From JAZQLP01 sp045629205 (GTDB lineage Bacteria > Bacillota > Clostridia > Oscillospirales > UBA644), in contig JAZQQT010000027.1 of assembly GCA_045629205.1 (NCBI GenBank), positions 1-25,719 on the forward strand: DNA of 25,719 nucleotides, in the 5' to 3' direction. Every line of letters starts with the position of its first letter. Within the stretch, counting starts at the first letter, position 1. This document shows, piece by piece, positions 7,472-17,900 of this stretch. The notes under the pieces were generated by a model, which worked only from the letters and a program-made list of their open reading frames with translations, searched no databases and was not told the origin of the DNA. Made by a program: the position numbers and the translations under genes.

Positions 7472-8113
7472 ATGGGAAACGAAGATTTGAAACTTAATAT
7501 TACCAATCATCCTCTTATTCAGCACAAAGTTACGATGATGAGACAGATTGAAACAGGGTCAAAAGATTTCAGAGAACTCGCAAGTGAAATCGCGATGCTT
7601 ATGTGTTATGAGTTTACAAGAGATCTTCCGCTTGAGGAGATTGAGATCGAAACTCCCATATGCAAAACAAAACAGCATATTCTTTCAGGTAAGAAGTTCG
7701 CAATAGTTCCGATTCTCAGAGCCGGTCTCGGAATGGTAGATGGCGTTTTAAGTCTTGTTCCTGCTGCAAAAGTCGGACATATCGGTCTTTACAGAAATCC
7801 GAAAACACTTGAACCTGTTGAATATTACTGCAAATTGCCGTCGGATATTGCCGAAAGAGAAGTAATCATTCTCGATCCCATGCTCGCAACAGGCGGTTCC
7901 GCTTCAGATGCTATAACAAGACTTAAAGCAAGAGGCTGTAAGAATATAAAGAGTGTTCATATCATCGCCGCTCCCGAAGGTGTCAGAAAGCTAAATGCCG
8001 ATCATCCCGATGTTGAGGTTTACTGCGCTGCTTTGGATGAAAAACTCAATGACCACGGATATATCGTTCCGGGCCTCGGAGATGCCGGCGACAGAATATT
8101 CGGAACTAAATAA
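7472..8113 (+). CDS. upp: Uracil phosphoribosyltransferase
   Basis: A 213-residue uracil phosphoribosyltransferase that converts uracil plus PRPP to UMP (pyrimidine salvage, cytosol). The PRPP loop ILDPMLATGGSA and the uracil-recognition stretch YIVPGLGDAGDR near the C-terminus are both intact, as is the allosteric-type N-terminal TNHPLIQHK segment. The length and end (FGTK) match the family closely. AAGGAGA precedes the ATG by about 8 bases. The stop codon overlaps the start of the next gene (TAATG), so the methyltransferase is translationally coupled. Confidence 0.97.
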   Translation: MGNEDLKLNITNHPLIQHKVTMMRQIETGSKDFRELASEIAMLMCYEFTRDLPLEEIEIETPICKTKQHILSGKKFAIVPILRAGLGMVDGVLSLVPAAKVGHIGLYRNPKTLEPVEYYCKLPSDIAEREVIILDPMLATGGSASDAITRLKARGCKNIKSVHIIAAPEGVRKLNADHPDVEVYCAALDEKLNDHGYIVPGLGDAGDRIFGTK

Positions 8114-8868
8114 TGGAAAAGCTTGATAATAATATAATTTACGGCCGCAACCCCGTTATGGAAGCCCTGAAGGGCGGAAGAACAATTGATAAAATATATG
8201 TCCAAAAAGGCGAGATTAACGGATCTCTTATCTCGCTTATCGCAAAGGCCAAAGACAGACATATACCTGTTATCGAAGCGGACAGACAGAAACTCGATAT
8301 GATGTCCGACAAGGGCAAACATCAGGGGATTTGTGCCCTGATAACCGATTTCGTTTACAGTACCGTTGAGGATATGCTTAAATTTGCGGAAGAACGCGGT
8401 GAAAAACCTTTTATCGTTATCCTCGACGGAGTTACAGATCCTCACAATCTCGGTGCTGTCGTCAGAACTGCAGATGCATGCGGTGTTCACGGTGTCATCG
8501 TTCCCAAACGGAACAGCTGCGGTATGACCCCTGTAGTTTATAAATCGGCGGCAGGTGCATGTGAACATGTAAAAATAGCACGTGTCGTTAATATTGCCGA
8601 AACGGTTAATAAATTGAAAGAGAACAATGTCTGGATTTATTCCGCTGACGGTGGTTCGGAAAAAGCAACCGATATATACCAAACAGATTTTGCCGGAGGA
8701 GTAGCTCTTGTTCTCGGTGATGAAGGAAACGGTATTTCTCGGCTTGTTCTCGATGTCAGTGATTTTCATGTTAAAATTCCCATGATGGGTAAAATAAATT
8801 CCCTTAACGTTTCTGTGGCGGGCGGGGTAATGATGTATGAAGTTTTAAGACAAAGGAGAGGATTGTAG
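8113..8868 (+). CDS. rlmB: RlmB-like TrmH-family 2'-O-methyltransferase
   Basis: A 251-residue SPOUT methyltransferase. The N-terminal substrate-binding domain starts with IYGRNPVMEAL and ends around KGKHQGICA. The knotted catalytic domain follows with motif 1 (PHNLGAVVRTADACGVHGV), motif 2 (LVLGDEGNGIS) and motif 3 (IPMMGKINSLNVSVAGGVMM). This arrangement is the TrmH/RlmB group, which methylates ribose 2'-OH groups in rRNA or tRNA (RlmB acts on G2251 of 23S rRNA in E. coli) using S-adenosylmethionine. The exact target is inferred; a paralogous YsgA/TlyA-type role is possible. The ATG overlaps the upp stop codon. Confidence 0.88.
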   Translation: MEKLDNNIIYGRNPVMEALKGGRTIDKIYVQKGEINGSLISLIAKAKDRHIPVIEADRQKLDMMSDKGKHQGICALITDFVYSTVEDMLKFAEERGEKPFIVILDGVTDPHNLGAVVRTADACGVHGVIVPKRNSCGMTPVVYKSAAGACEHVKIARVVNIAETVNKLKENNVWIYSADGGSEKATDIYQTDFAGGVALVLGDEGNGISRLVLDVSDFHVKIPMMGKINSLNVSVAGGVMMYEVLRQRRGL

Positions 8869-10503
8869 TTGTTTCGACAGGAAGTAACGGCTCAGAACGA
8901 AATTGCGCATGAAACAAAAGACCGTATCGTAATAGAAGTCCTTGTTTCCGCATTCGCAACAGTTCTTATGACGATATTGTCCTTAATCGGTATCGCTGTG
9001 TCTGCAATTGCCTCTTGTTCGCTGGTTATGTCTGGCGTCATCTACTATTTTTGCAGAAGAGAATTCAACGATGCCATAATTTCCGTTTTTCAGAAACAGC
9101 CGTCCAATGATTCTTTTAACGTAGCGGCCCTTATCGCAAACGCGCTTCATTCAATCGCGCTTTTATTTATGGGGAACGGTTTCTCATATTCTCCCATTAT
9201 TTTTCTTGCGATTACGCTTTCTATGATTATGAAACTTATATTCGCAGAAGAGATTATCAAAAACCTTAATCTTGTTCTCGATAACAGTGTCTTTCTTGTT
9301 GAAATGGGAAAAGTTAATCTTGCAAGAAGATTTGTCAGCAGAGTTTGTATTATTAATCCGATTATTAGATTCCCCGATGTGATCGGTGACACTTATGCCG
9401 AAGATCCATCCGAGGAAAAAAATAAAAATTTTGTTCCTGTAATCATCATTGCGGCATTTGTCATTCCTTTTGTGGTTCTCATTATTTACGGCGGGAATGC
9501 TTTTTTTAATGCGTTTGCTGCGATGTTTGCCGTTATAGCTTCTTTTACCGGAGAGATGACTTTTGTTATGCCGTATCTCATAGCACAGTATAAACTGCGT
9601 CGTCTCGGAAGCGTTTTATTCGGGTATCAATCTTTAACAAGACTTAAAGATATTGATACTTTGATGGTAAAAGATATCGAGATGTTTCCTGTGGAAGATA
9701 TCGTAATCGAAAAAATACGTATTTCTGATCTTGAAACAATTTTTAAGGCAGTCGAATATACAGCATCTGTCTTTGCTCATTCCGGTGCCCCCGAAAGCAA
9801 CTGCTTTCTCGGTTTTATAAAATACGGAAAGCGGCTTATTCCGGCGCCGGATAAAATAAAAAATCTCAGCGGATACGGATATATAGCCGATTTCGGTCAG
9901 GACAGTGTCATTATAGGCAGCCGCAGTCTTATGCTATCTCATAACATTGAGGTTTATCCTCAGGAAAAAGAGGCGGCCTTGTCAACCGAAGGGAGCCTGA
10001 TGTATTGCGCTGTCAACGGAAAGATGTCGGCATCGTATATCTTTACTTATAAAGCGGACAGGGTTATGAAACGTTCCGCAGAACAAATAGGCGGAGATTT
10101 TAATATTATTATCGATACGACCGATTGCAATATAACAGAGAGTTTTGTCCGTAAAAAATTCGATATGCAAAATGCTTCGGTTATTGTTCCCGATACGGAA
10201 GAAAGCAACGCTATCCGTGAAATGCGACAGACCCTTGAAGTCGAAGATTCTCCTTGTATGATTTCAACAGAGCGGTCGATCGGCATTCTTGAAGCTGTCC
10301 GTCACGCAAAGAACCTTCTTTCCATTATTGAATATGCAATTCTTGCATGTCAGATCGGAATAGTTCTCGGTATGGTATTGACTTTCGTCGCGCTTTTGAT
10401 TAATCCCGTAATCGTTACCCCCGTGTGGGTATTTGTATATAATTTGATTTGGGTCCTCCCGATACTGTTCCTATCATTCGTAAAAAGTAAAACAGCAAAA
10501 TAA
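8869..10503 (+). CDS. Degenerate P-type (P1B-like) ATPase-related membrane protein
   Basis: A 544-residue protein with eight likely membrane helices (about 20-40, 43-61, 83-101, 108-126, 188-207, 211-237, 486-511, 517-537) and a large cytosolic segment at about 240-485. The order matches P1B-type cation ATPases. Landmarks line up: MPYLIAQYKLRRLGSVLFG then IDTLMVKDIEMF where IDTVVFDKTGT is expected; SGYGYIA (G-x-G loop) and IIGSRSLM (nucleotide-domain GSR region); and a final helix pair. However DKTGT, the actuator-domain TGE, the TGD and GDGxNDxP are all missing, and the actuator loop is only about 60 residues. It should not hydrolyse ATP by the usual phospho-aspartate route; a binding, regulatory or scaffold role is inferred. 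TTG start at the rlmB stop codon, with AAGGAG upstream. It may equally be a divergent family of its own. Confidence 0.72.
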   Translation: MFRQEVTAQNEIAHETKDRIVIEVLVSAFATVLMTILSLIGIAVSAIASCSLVMSGVIYYFCRREFNDAIISVFQKQPSNDSFNVAALIANALHSIALLFMGNGFSYSPIIFLAITLSMIMKLIFAEEIIKNLNLVLDNSVFLVEMGKVNLARRFVSRVCIINPIIRFPDVIGDTYAEDPSEEKNKNFVPVIIIAAFVIPFVVLIIYGGNAFFNAFAAMFAVIASFTGEMTFVMPYLIAQYKLRRLGSVLFGYQSLTRLKDIDTLMVKDIEMFPVEDIVIEKIRISDLETIFKAVEYTASVFAHSGAPESNCFLGFIKYGKRLIPAPDKIKNLSGYGYIADFGQDSVIIGSRSLMLSHNIEVYPQEKEAALSTEGSLMYCAVNGKMSASYIFTYKADRVMKRSAEQIGGDFNIIIDTTDCNITESFVRKKFDMQNASVIVPDTEESNAIREMRQTLEVEDSPCMISTERSIGILEAVRHAKNLLSIIEYAILACQIGIVLGMVLTFVALLINPVIVTPVWVFVYNLIWVLPILFLSFVKSKTAK

Positions 10504-10530
10504 ATAATTATTCAGAAACGGAGTTTAGAT

Positions 10531-11256
10531 ATGTCAGGTCATTCCAAGTGGAAAAACATTATGCACAAGAAGGAGAAAACTGACTCTCAGCGTGCAGCCG
10601 TATTTACAAAAATCGGAAGAGAAATCGTTATGGCGGTTAAGGAGGGTGGGCCGGATCCTGAAAGCAACTCTCGCTTAAAAGACGTTATCGCAAAAGCAAA
10701 ATCAAGTAACGTTCCTAACGATAACATAGAACGCTGTATCAAAAAAGCCGCAGGCGGTGATGATGACAGCAATTATGAAAATATTCAGTATGAAGGCTAC
10801 GGTCCTCGCGGTATAGCAATTATTGTTGAAGCTCTTACCGAAAACCGTAACAGAACAGCAGGTGATGTGCGTCATTATTTTGATAAATTCGGCGGAAATC
10901 TCGGTCAGAGCGGTTCTGTTTCCTGGATGTTTGCAAAAAAAGGCGTTATGGTTATTTCCAAAGAAGATTACGATGAAGAAAAATTTATGGAAGATATCAT
11001 GGACGTCGCAGCGGAAGATTATTCCGATGAAGGTGAAGTATGGGAAATTTACACCTCTCCGGAAGCATTTTATGATGTAAAAGATGCTTTGGAGAAAAAG
11101 GGATATGAGTTTGTATCAGACGGAATCGAGCAGGTTCCTTCAAATTATATAACTCTTGATAATGAAGACGATATTAAAAATATGCAGAAACTTCTTGATG
11201 CTCTTGAGGATAACGATGATGTTCAGGATGTTTGGCATAACTGGGACGAAAACTGA
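10531..11256 (+). CDS. yebC: YebC/PmpR-family protein (TACO1-like)
   Basis: A 241-residue YebC family protein starting with the signature MSGHSKWKNIMHKKEKTD. It also has NVPNDNIERCIKKAAGG, YEGYGPRGIAI, FDKFGGNLG and the acidic C-terminal half. Members were first described as transcriptional regulators, and more recent work links them to translation, easing ribosome stalling as does mitochondrial TACO1. The length is typical (about 240-250). GGAG lies about 8 bases before the ATG. It sits 27 bases after the P-type-ATPase-like gene and 8 bases before the small XRE gene, inside the same co-directional run. Confidence 0.95.
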   Translation: MSGHSKWKNIMHKKEKTDSQRAAVFTKIGREIVMAVKEGGPDPESNSRLKDVIAKAKSSNVPNDNIERCIKKAAGGDDDSNYENIQYEGYGPRGIAIIVEALTENRNRTAGDVRHYFDKFGGNLGQSGSVSWMFAKKGVMVISKEDYDEEKFMEDIMDVAAEDYSDEGEVWEIYTSPEAFYDVKDALEKKGYEFVSDGIEQVPSNYITLDNEDDIKNMQKLLDALEDNDDVQDVWHNWDEN

Positions 11257-11264
11257 GGCGTTGT

Positions 11265-11594
11265 ATGACATTCGGAGATATGCTTCTCGAACGGCGTAAG
11301 GAACTCGGTTTATCTCTTCGTGACGCAGCCGGTGCAATGAATATCAGCCATACCTATCTTTCTGCGCTTGAAAAGGGTATGGATCCCAGAACGAGAAAAC
11401 CTATTATACCGTCTCAGCATGTTCTCAAAAAAATCTGTGATATGTACGGAATGGATTTGTCTAAGGTTCTTGCGTATTTCAGTTTATATGAGGAACAGGA
11501 TATGTTTCTTTATATGGGGCATCAGCTTAATGCTCTTCGGAAAACCAATCCTGAACGTTTCAGGGAAGTTCTTGAAATTATTTATTCCGATTAA
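11265..11594 (+). CDS. Small XRE-family helix-turn-helix regulator
   Basis: A 109-residue protein with an N-terminal XRE/Cro-type helix-turn-helix (about residues 4-62: FGDMLLERRKELGLSLRDAA, then ISHTYLSALEKG as recognition part). It is followed by a helical C-terminal segment (SLYEEQDMFLYMGHQLNALR) that may dimerise. No enzymatic or ligand domain is present. The ATG is 8 bases after the yebC stop codon, so it is probably co-transcribed with yebC. A hairpin with no T run sits between it and addB. It could control its own operon or the downstream recombination genes, but no operator repeat is evident. The target is unknown. Confidence 0.85.
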   Translation: MTFGDMLLERRKELGLSLRDAAGAMNISHTYLSALEKGMDPRTRKPIIPSQHVLKKICDMYGMDLSKVLAYFSLYEEQDMFLYMGHQLNALRKTNPERFREVLEIIYSD

Positions 11595-11603
11595 TACATT
11601 TTT

Positions 11604-11628
11604 GGAGCTGCTGCTTTGCAACAGCTCC
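11604..11628 (+). other. Intercistronic hairpin before addB
   Basis: A 25-base inverted repeat: a 7-bp GGAGCTG/CAGCTCC stem, one mismatch, then three more pairs around a TTT loop. No T run follows, so it is not a standard terminator. It lies in the largest gap of the run (63 bases), about 30 bases before the addB ATG. RNA processing, stabilisation or partial attenuation are possible. Confidence 0.45.
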
Positions 11629-11657
11629 TGTTCGATATATAAGAGGAGAAAAAAATA

Positions 11658-14600
11658 ATGGCTCGTGTCATTCTCGGACTTACCGGAAGCGGAAAAAGTT
11701 ATAAAATCGCCGAGGAAGCGGCGTCTGTTATAGACGGCGGTTCCTTAAAACCTCGTGCAAAAATTTATATTATTGTTCCCGACCAGTATACTGTTTCATC
11801 CGAAAAGTTTTATCTTGATATTCTCGGCGAACAGCGTTTTTCACATGTTCGTCTGATGTCTTTCAAAAGGCTTGCAAATTATATCTTCAAGCAGGTTGGA
11901 GGAAAATATGTCGGTATATCAAAATGCAGTCGTAATGTGCTTTGTGAAAAGGCCGTTAAACTTGCGTCTCCGGCTTTCGTGTATTATAACAATAAAAAAT
12001 TCAGTATTGATTTTATTAAACGCCTGGTAAATATTTTCTCTCAATTTAAAACAGCCGGAATAACGGCAGCGGACTTCGGCAAAACAGCCGCTTTGCTTGA
12101 TTCTCCCAGACTTAATGATATAGCTGCTGTGTATTTTCAGTATCAATCTTTTTTCGATTCCGGACTTTTTGATTCCAACGATATATATTCCAAGGTCTGT
12201 GAGCTGCTCGAAACCGAGAATTTGTTTTCCGATGACGTTTTTTATTTTGATAATTTCCGAACTGTCAATCCCGGCGAGCGCTCTGTTATTAATGCAGTAT
12301 GCAAACAATCACAAAACGTAACTGTTGCTTTGCCGTATACCGAAAGAAATTCCGATAATGTTTCACTGCTATCCGGCGTGGCACAAAGCGGAGAAGCGCT
12401 TATAGCGTTCCTTGAGAAAAACGGCAGTGATGTTCAAATAGATGTAATCAAAGAATCAATACGTTTTATTTCTCCGGATATTGCCCATCTTGCAAAAAAT
12501 GTGTTTTCAGACGACGTTCGGCGTTATGGTGATAAATCAGATAATATCAGACTATATAAAGCGGCAGACCTTTACGATGAGGTCGAGGCTGCTGCGGCGG
12601 AAATATCTCGTCTCGTTGCCGATTGCGGATATTCATATTCCGATATTTGTGTAACTGCAAGGGATATGGATATATATGCCCCATATCTGGCATCGGCATT
12701 CAATATGTATGACGTTCCGTTTTTTGCTCACAAAAAAACGGGTATGCTTCATATGCCGCTTGTTGTTTTCGTGTCGTCACTTTTGACCCTTGCCGCAGAC
12801 GGTTATTCCGAGTCGGCAATTATTGCTCTGCTTAAAACTGAATTTCTTAATGTGTCACGTGCAGATTCCCTTGCCTTCGAAACATATTTGAAGACGTGGA
12901 AAACCGCTGTAAATAATATAAAAAACGATTTTGTATACAAACCGTCAGGCTTCAGCGCATCAGAAAAGAATGACGAAAGCACTCTTGCTTCCGTTAACCG
13001 CGTAAGACAAGAAATTGTGCGGTTTGTGGAAGATTTCAAAGCGGCGGCTGAAGACAAAACCGTTTCGGAACTTTGCGAACAGTTATATGACGTTTTTAAT
13101 CGGGTCAATGTTAAAAGCAAACTTGAAGATATTCAACAGAAGTTTTTATCTGTAAACGACAGGATTTATTCCGAACAGGCCCGTGTTTACGGAATGCTTA
13201 TAACTGCGATGGAAGATTTGTGTTCCGTCGCAGGTAACGATAAAGTTCCTTTATCCGTTTTCTCCGACTTACTGATGTCGGCAATCGACGGAGAACAAAT
13301 CAGCGTTATTCCCACGGCAATCAACGAAGTCCTTACCGGTAATATCGGTAATTTGCCGTTTATGTCGCCCAAATGCACCTTTATTCTCGGTATGGATAAT
13401 AATTCTTTTCCGTCGGCAGTGAGCGAAGATCCGCTGATTCGATTCAACGACATCGAGTCTCTCCGCAGACACGGAATAGAATATGGTATGACGGATAAAG
13501 ATTACGCTGTTCTTGACCGTTATCTCGCATATGTTGCCGTTACGTCGCCTCGTGAAAAACTGTATATTTTATATTCGGCCGACGGTGGTAAATCCGTTTC
13601 GCCGTATGTTAAAAACATCCTTGATTGTTTTGTCGACGGAGCAATAAAAGAAGATGTTTCTCCGTATATTTCCGGAAAGGGGTTTGAATCGCGTATACGC
13701 AATGAGAAGTCCGCTTTTTCCGTTATGAGCAGAACAGGTTCCGGGTTGCTGCGTGATTATTTCGTAAATAACTCCGCATATTCCGGTTTGATAAATAACC
13801 CGGACAGAAACGGAGATAAACTTTCTCCCGAAACGTCAAGAGCTCTTTTCGGAGATGAAATTTATTTGTCGGCAACGTCGGTCAGTAATTTCTTCGAATG
13901 CAGATTTAAATACTTTATCGAAAAAGGTATGCGTTTCCCCGACGAACGTTCTTCGGAACTTGGGGCTCTTGAGACCGGTAATTATATTCATCACGTTCTC
14001 GAGCTGATCGTTCCGCGATTCGGAAAAGATATAAATACCGACGAAGATATCAAAAACGCGGTCGGTAACATTACAAAACAGTATATGTCGGAATTGATAG
14101 GGGATAAATTGCCAAACTCCCTTGAATCTTATATCAATATTCTTAAGAGTCAGGCATCACGTCTTGCGCATATGTTTAAGGAAGTGATTGATGATTCACA
14201 GTTTATTCCGATCTTTTTCGAAAAAAAGATTGACTCGTCATCACCCGAATACAGCATTGACGGAAGAAATGTTTACGTCGCCGGAATAATAGACAGAGTC
14301 GATAAATACGAAAAAGACGGAAAAACTTACGTCACGGTAAATGACTATAAAACCGGTGAAAAGAAGTTTGATTTAAACAATATCTATAACGGACTGGATA
14401 TTCAAATGCTTCTTTATCTCAAAAAAATACTTGCCGAGATGAAAAAAGAAGAATCTTATGATGTTTTACCTGCAGGAGCTGCTTATTTAAGAGCAAAAGC
14501 CTCCATAAACGAAGTCGAGCGGAATAAAGGCTTTGAAGAAGCATATAGGAATATGAAAGAATCCAACCTGCCTTCCGGTATTCTTTTGGATGATGTCGAT

Positions 14601-14909
14601 GTGAATTCTGCAGTGGGTTATGATAAAAAAAATATAAAATATATACAGTCGGATCAATATGAAATAATATTTGGTTATATCGGTTTCCTCTTGCAAAAAA
14701 TGACAAAAGCTATAGTCAATGGCGATATCGCAAAGAATCCGCTTGATAAAAAGGATTCATACGACAAAAAAATACTGATGGCCTGTCGGTATTGCAAATA
14801 TGTCGGACTTTGTGAGCATTACGGTTGTGTAAAACAATTTGAAAAACCCAAGGATGCGTTTTTAGAAATGAAACAGGAGGTGGAACAAAATGCCCCCATG
14901 GACCAATGA
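11658..14909 (+). CDS. addB: AddB, ATP-dependent nuclease/helicase subunit
   Basis: A 1083-residue AddB (RexB-class) subunit of the AddAB complex, which resects double-strand breaks and recognises the recombination hotspot Chi for RecA loading. A Walker A is at residues 7-14 (GLTGSGKS). The C-terminal RecB-type nuclease has GIIDRVDKYE then VNDYKTGEKKF, with catalytic Asp and Lys. Four cysteines expected for the AddB iron-sulfur cluster are visible: one in VSNFFECRFKYF and three in the C-terminal CRYCKYVGLC. The length is close to AddB (about 1100-1160). ATG with GAGGAG upstream. It overlaps addA by 20 bases, so the subunits are coupled. Chi specificity of this version is unknown. Confidence 0.95.
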   Translation: MARVILGLTGSGKSYKIAEEAASVIDGGSLKPRAKIYIIVPDQYTVSSEKFYLDILGEQRFSHVRLMSFKRLANYIFKQVGGKYVGISKCSRNVLCEKAVKLASPAFVYYNNKKFSIDFIKRLVNIFSQFKTAGITAADFGKTAALLDSPRLNDIAAVYFQYQSFFDSGLFDSNDIYSKVCELLETENLFSDDVFYFDNFRTVNPGERSVINAVCKQSQNVTVALPYTERNSDNVSLLSGVAQSGEALIAFLEKNGSDVQIDVIKESIRFISPDIAHLAKNVFSDDVRRYGDKSDNIRLYKAADLYDEVEAAAAEISRLVADCGYSYSDICVTARDMDIYAPYLASAFNMYDVPFFAHKKTGMLHMPLVVFVSSLLTLAADGYSESAIIALLKTEFLNVSRADSLAFETYLKTWKTAVNNIKNDFVYKPSGFSASEKNDESTLASVNRVRQEIVRFVEDFKAAAEDKTVSELCEQLYDVFNRVNVKSKLEDIQQKFLSVNDRIYSEQARVYGMLITAMEDLCSVAGNDKVPLSVFSDLLMSAIDGEQISVIPTAINEVLTGNIGNLPFMSPKCTFILGMDNNSFPSAVSEDPLIRFNDIESLRRHGIEYGMTDKDYAVLDRYLAYVAVTSPREKLYILYSADGGKSVSPYVKNILDCFVDGAIKEDVSPYISGKGFESRIRNEKSAFSVMSRTGSGLLRDYFVNNSAYSGLINNPDRNGDKLSPETSRALFGDEIYLSATSVSNFFECRFKYFIEKGMRFPDERSSELGALETGNYIHHVLELIVPRFGKDINTDEDIKNAVGNITKQYMSELIGDKLPNSLESYINILKSQASRLAHMFKEVIDDSQFIPIFFEKKIDSSSPEYSIDGRNVYVAGIIDRVDKYEKDGKTYVTVNDYKTGEKKFDLNNIYNGLDIQMLLYLKKILAEMKKEESYDVLPAGAAYLRAKASINEVERNKGFEEAYRNMKESNLPSGILLDDVDVNSAVGYDKKNIKYIQSDQYEIIFGYIGFLLQKMTKAIVNGDIAKNPLDKKDSYDKKILMACRYCKYVGLCEHYGCVKQFEKPKDAFLEMKQEVEQNAPMDQ

Positions 14910-17900
14910 ACAGAAAAAAGCAATAGATGCCCCTTATGGGAAAAACATACTTGTTTCCGCCGCCGCAGGTTCCGGTAAAACAGCCGTTCTTTCCCAAAGA
15001 GTTACCGAATTCGTTAAAAAAGGGAATCCTTTATCCGAACTTCTGGTGGTCACTTTTACAAGAGCAGCAGCTGCTGAAATGAAAGCCCGTATTGCCGACA
15101 ATATCGCAAAAGCAGCCGAAGAAGAAAGTGATTTACAAAGAAAACGTCATCTTAATGAACAAAAAATGTCGGTCTTCGGCGCTGATATTACAACTATAGA
15201 TTCTTATTGCGGCAAGCTTCTTCGCCGTAATTTCCAGACGCTCGGAATATCACCGGATTTTTCAATAATATCCGATACCGAGAAAGATGTTTTAGCGGAT
15301 TCATGCTTTAATAAATTGCTCGAAGAGTATTATTCTTCAAACAAAAATAATTTCAGTAAGGCAATACGTCTTTTCGGAGGCGAACACTCATCCGAAAGCT
15401 TCAAGTCTGCGGTAGACAAACTTTACAACGCTTTGTGCTCAATTCCGTTTCCCGATAAATGGCTTGATTACCAACTGGAAAAATACAAAAAACCCGATGG
15501 ATATTTAAAATTGGCATGCGAAACAGAAGGACAGTTGCTGGATAGCTTTATTAAACTGTGGAATGATTTTATAAAAATCAGTTCATTAACTGAAAAAGGC
15601 CTTAATCAGATACAGACCGAATTGAACTGTATGACTGAAATGAATAAAGGCTTTGCTTCAAATAATTGGGATTATGCTATTCAACAAATCCCGTCGTCTT
15701 TCCCCAGAAGTTTCAGCTGCACTGACAGGGAAACAAAAGAATATTCTGTATACCGTAAGAAATTTGCGGATTTTTGCAAACAAAGTATTTTTTCCGTTAC
15801 TTCAGCAGATGCTGAAAAAGATTTTACCGAGTTATATCCTCAGATAAAAGCTTTTTTTGATTTCGTTAAGGATTACGCAAAGGCAATCGATGAAAAATAC
15901 AAAAAAACGAATGTGTTTTCATTTGATTATATTTGCCGTTCCGCTCTCGGATTGCTTATTGAGGACTATGATTTTGAGAATAAATCGTTTGTTAAAACCG
16001 ATTTGGCGAAACAGTTATCCGAATCATATACGGAGATTGTGATCGACGAGTATCAGGACATCAACGATATGCAGGATCTCTTATTCAGAGCTCTTTCAAA
16101 AGAAGAGGGCAATATATTTGCCGTCGGAGATATCAAACAAAGTATTTACGGATTCCGTTATTCCAACCCCGGAAATTTTACCGAACGGGCAAGTATTTCT
16201 GATGTTATTACTCTCAATAAAAATTTCAGAAGCAAAGAAAACATTCTCACATTTATCAATTTTATTTTTGAAGGACTTTTTTCCGAGGATATCTGCGACA
16301 TGTCTTACGGGCCGGACGACAAACTCGTATTCGGTCTTACGTCCAACAAAGTAAAGAACAATGAATGTGATTGTGAATATATTTTTGCGAACAATAACAC
16401 TCCTGCGGTAGTGGCTGCAAAAATCCGCGATATGCTTGACGGCAATCTGCAGGTTTTTGATAAAAAGACTAATTCTCCCAGAGATGTCAGACCGGGTGAT
16501 ATCGCCGTTCTTGCAAGAAAAAGCACTTTATTACCGGATATAGAAAGTGCCATTTCGGCGTTAGGGCTGACGGCATCTTTAAAAACCGATGCTTCATATT
16601 TCGATTCCGTGGAAGTGAATACGGTCAAGGCGCTTCTGACTGTTATAGATAATCCTTATGACGATCTTGCCTTTTTCGGCGTAATGTTTTCCGATTTATA
16701 CGGAGTATCCGCCGATACCTGTGCAAAAATACGCGCAATAGATAAAAAACTTCCGTATTATGACGTATGCCGTGAGTGGAACGCAGAAAACAAAGACGGT
16801 AAAATCCCAAAACTTTTATCCGATATAGATAAATATCGTTTGCTTGCAACGACAATGTCTGTAGGCGATATTCTGCAGCTTATATATTCCGAAACAAGAT
16901 ATCCTGATATTGCGGCATCACTCGACAATGGAGTAACTCGGCGTCGCAATCTTATGAGATTTTACAACTTTACGGTAAACTGGTCCGATTCAGTCGGAGG
17001 TTCTCTGTTCAGTTATGTCAGGTATGTTTCCTGTATCAGCGCAAAAGCGGACAGCTCCGAATTACCTCCGGCCGAAAATGACAGTATCCGTCTTATGACA
17101 ATCCATGCATCAAAGGGACTTGAGTTCCCTGTGGTCTTTGTCGTGGATACAGACGGAGAACAGGATCAAAAAAAGAATTGGGAGAAATTCGATATCGACC
17201 GGCGTTACGGTATATCAGCAAAATTACGTGACGTCGATATGGTATATGAGCAAACAACCTTGCCTTACGAACTTTTGGAACAAATAAAACTTCGCGATTT
17301 TTACGGAGAAGAACTTCGTCTTCTTTATGTAGCTATGACTCGGGCAAGAGACAAACTTATCTTCGTATCAGATAAAGAGATGCCTCTTCCGACATATGAC
17401 GAAAAGGGAAAAGAAAAATCGAAATGCAAGGATATTGCACTTCTTAAAGGCGACGGCATTCTGCCTGCTCCGGCTCTGCTCCTATCCAAGAAACTTTCGT
17501 ATGAGAAAATGATGCTTCCCCGTATGGTTCACCATAATTCAGCCGGAGATTTGCTTAACGACTACAGTGCCGGAATAGGTAATAAAGGCCTGTTTTCCGT
17601 CGTTTCCGGAGAAATAACGGAAATTCAGCCCGAGCAACATAAAAAAGAAGTCCTTTCCATATCCGCAAGTGAACTGAATAATCTGATTACGTCGGGTAAG
17701 CCTGCTCATCAGATTCGCATTCCCGCAAAGCTTTCGGTTACCGAGTTGGTTAAAAGAATGGGCGACAGTGACGGCGACTCGGAAGAAATGATTTCGCCCG
17801 AAATTACATTCAGAGAGCCTGATTTTGCAAAATCGCAAACTTTGTCTGCCGATCAGACCGGAACCGCAATACATACATTTATGAATTTCTGGGATTTCGA

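Noticed and set aside
8020..8769. 249-codon minus-strand open frame opposite upp and rlmB
   Set aside because: Fully antisense to two clear enzymes; low-complexity Cys/Phe/Asn-rich translation typical of shadow frames; no start signal.
10504..10530. Promoter or terminator in the gap before yebC
   Set aside because: Only 27 bases, with a ribosome-binding site and no convincing -35/-10 or hairpin.
11604..11628. Terminator before addB
   Set aside because: The stem is reasonable but no T run follows, so intrinsic termination is not supported; kept only as a hairpin of unknown role.
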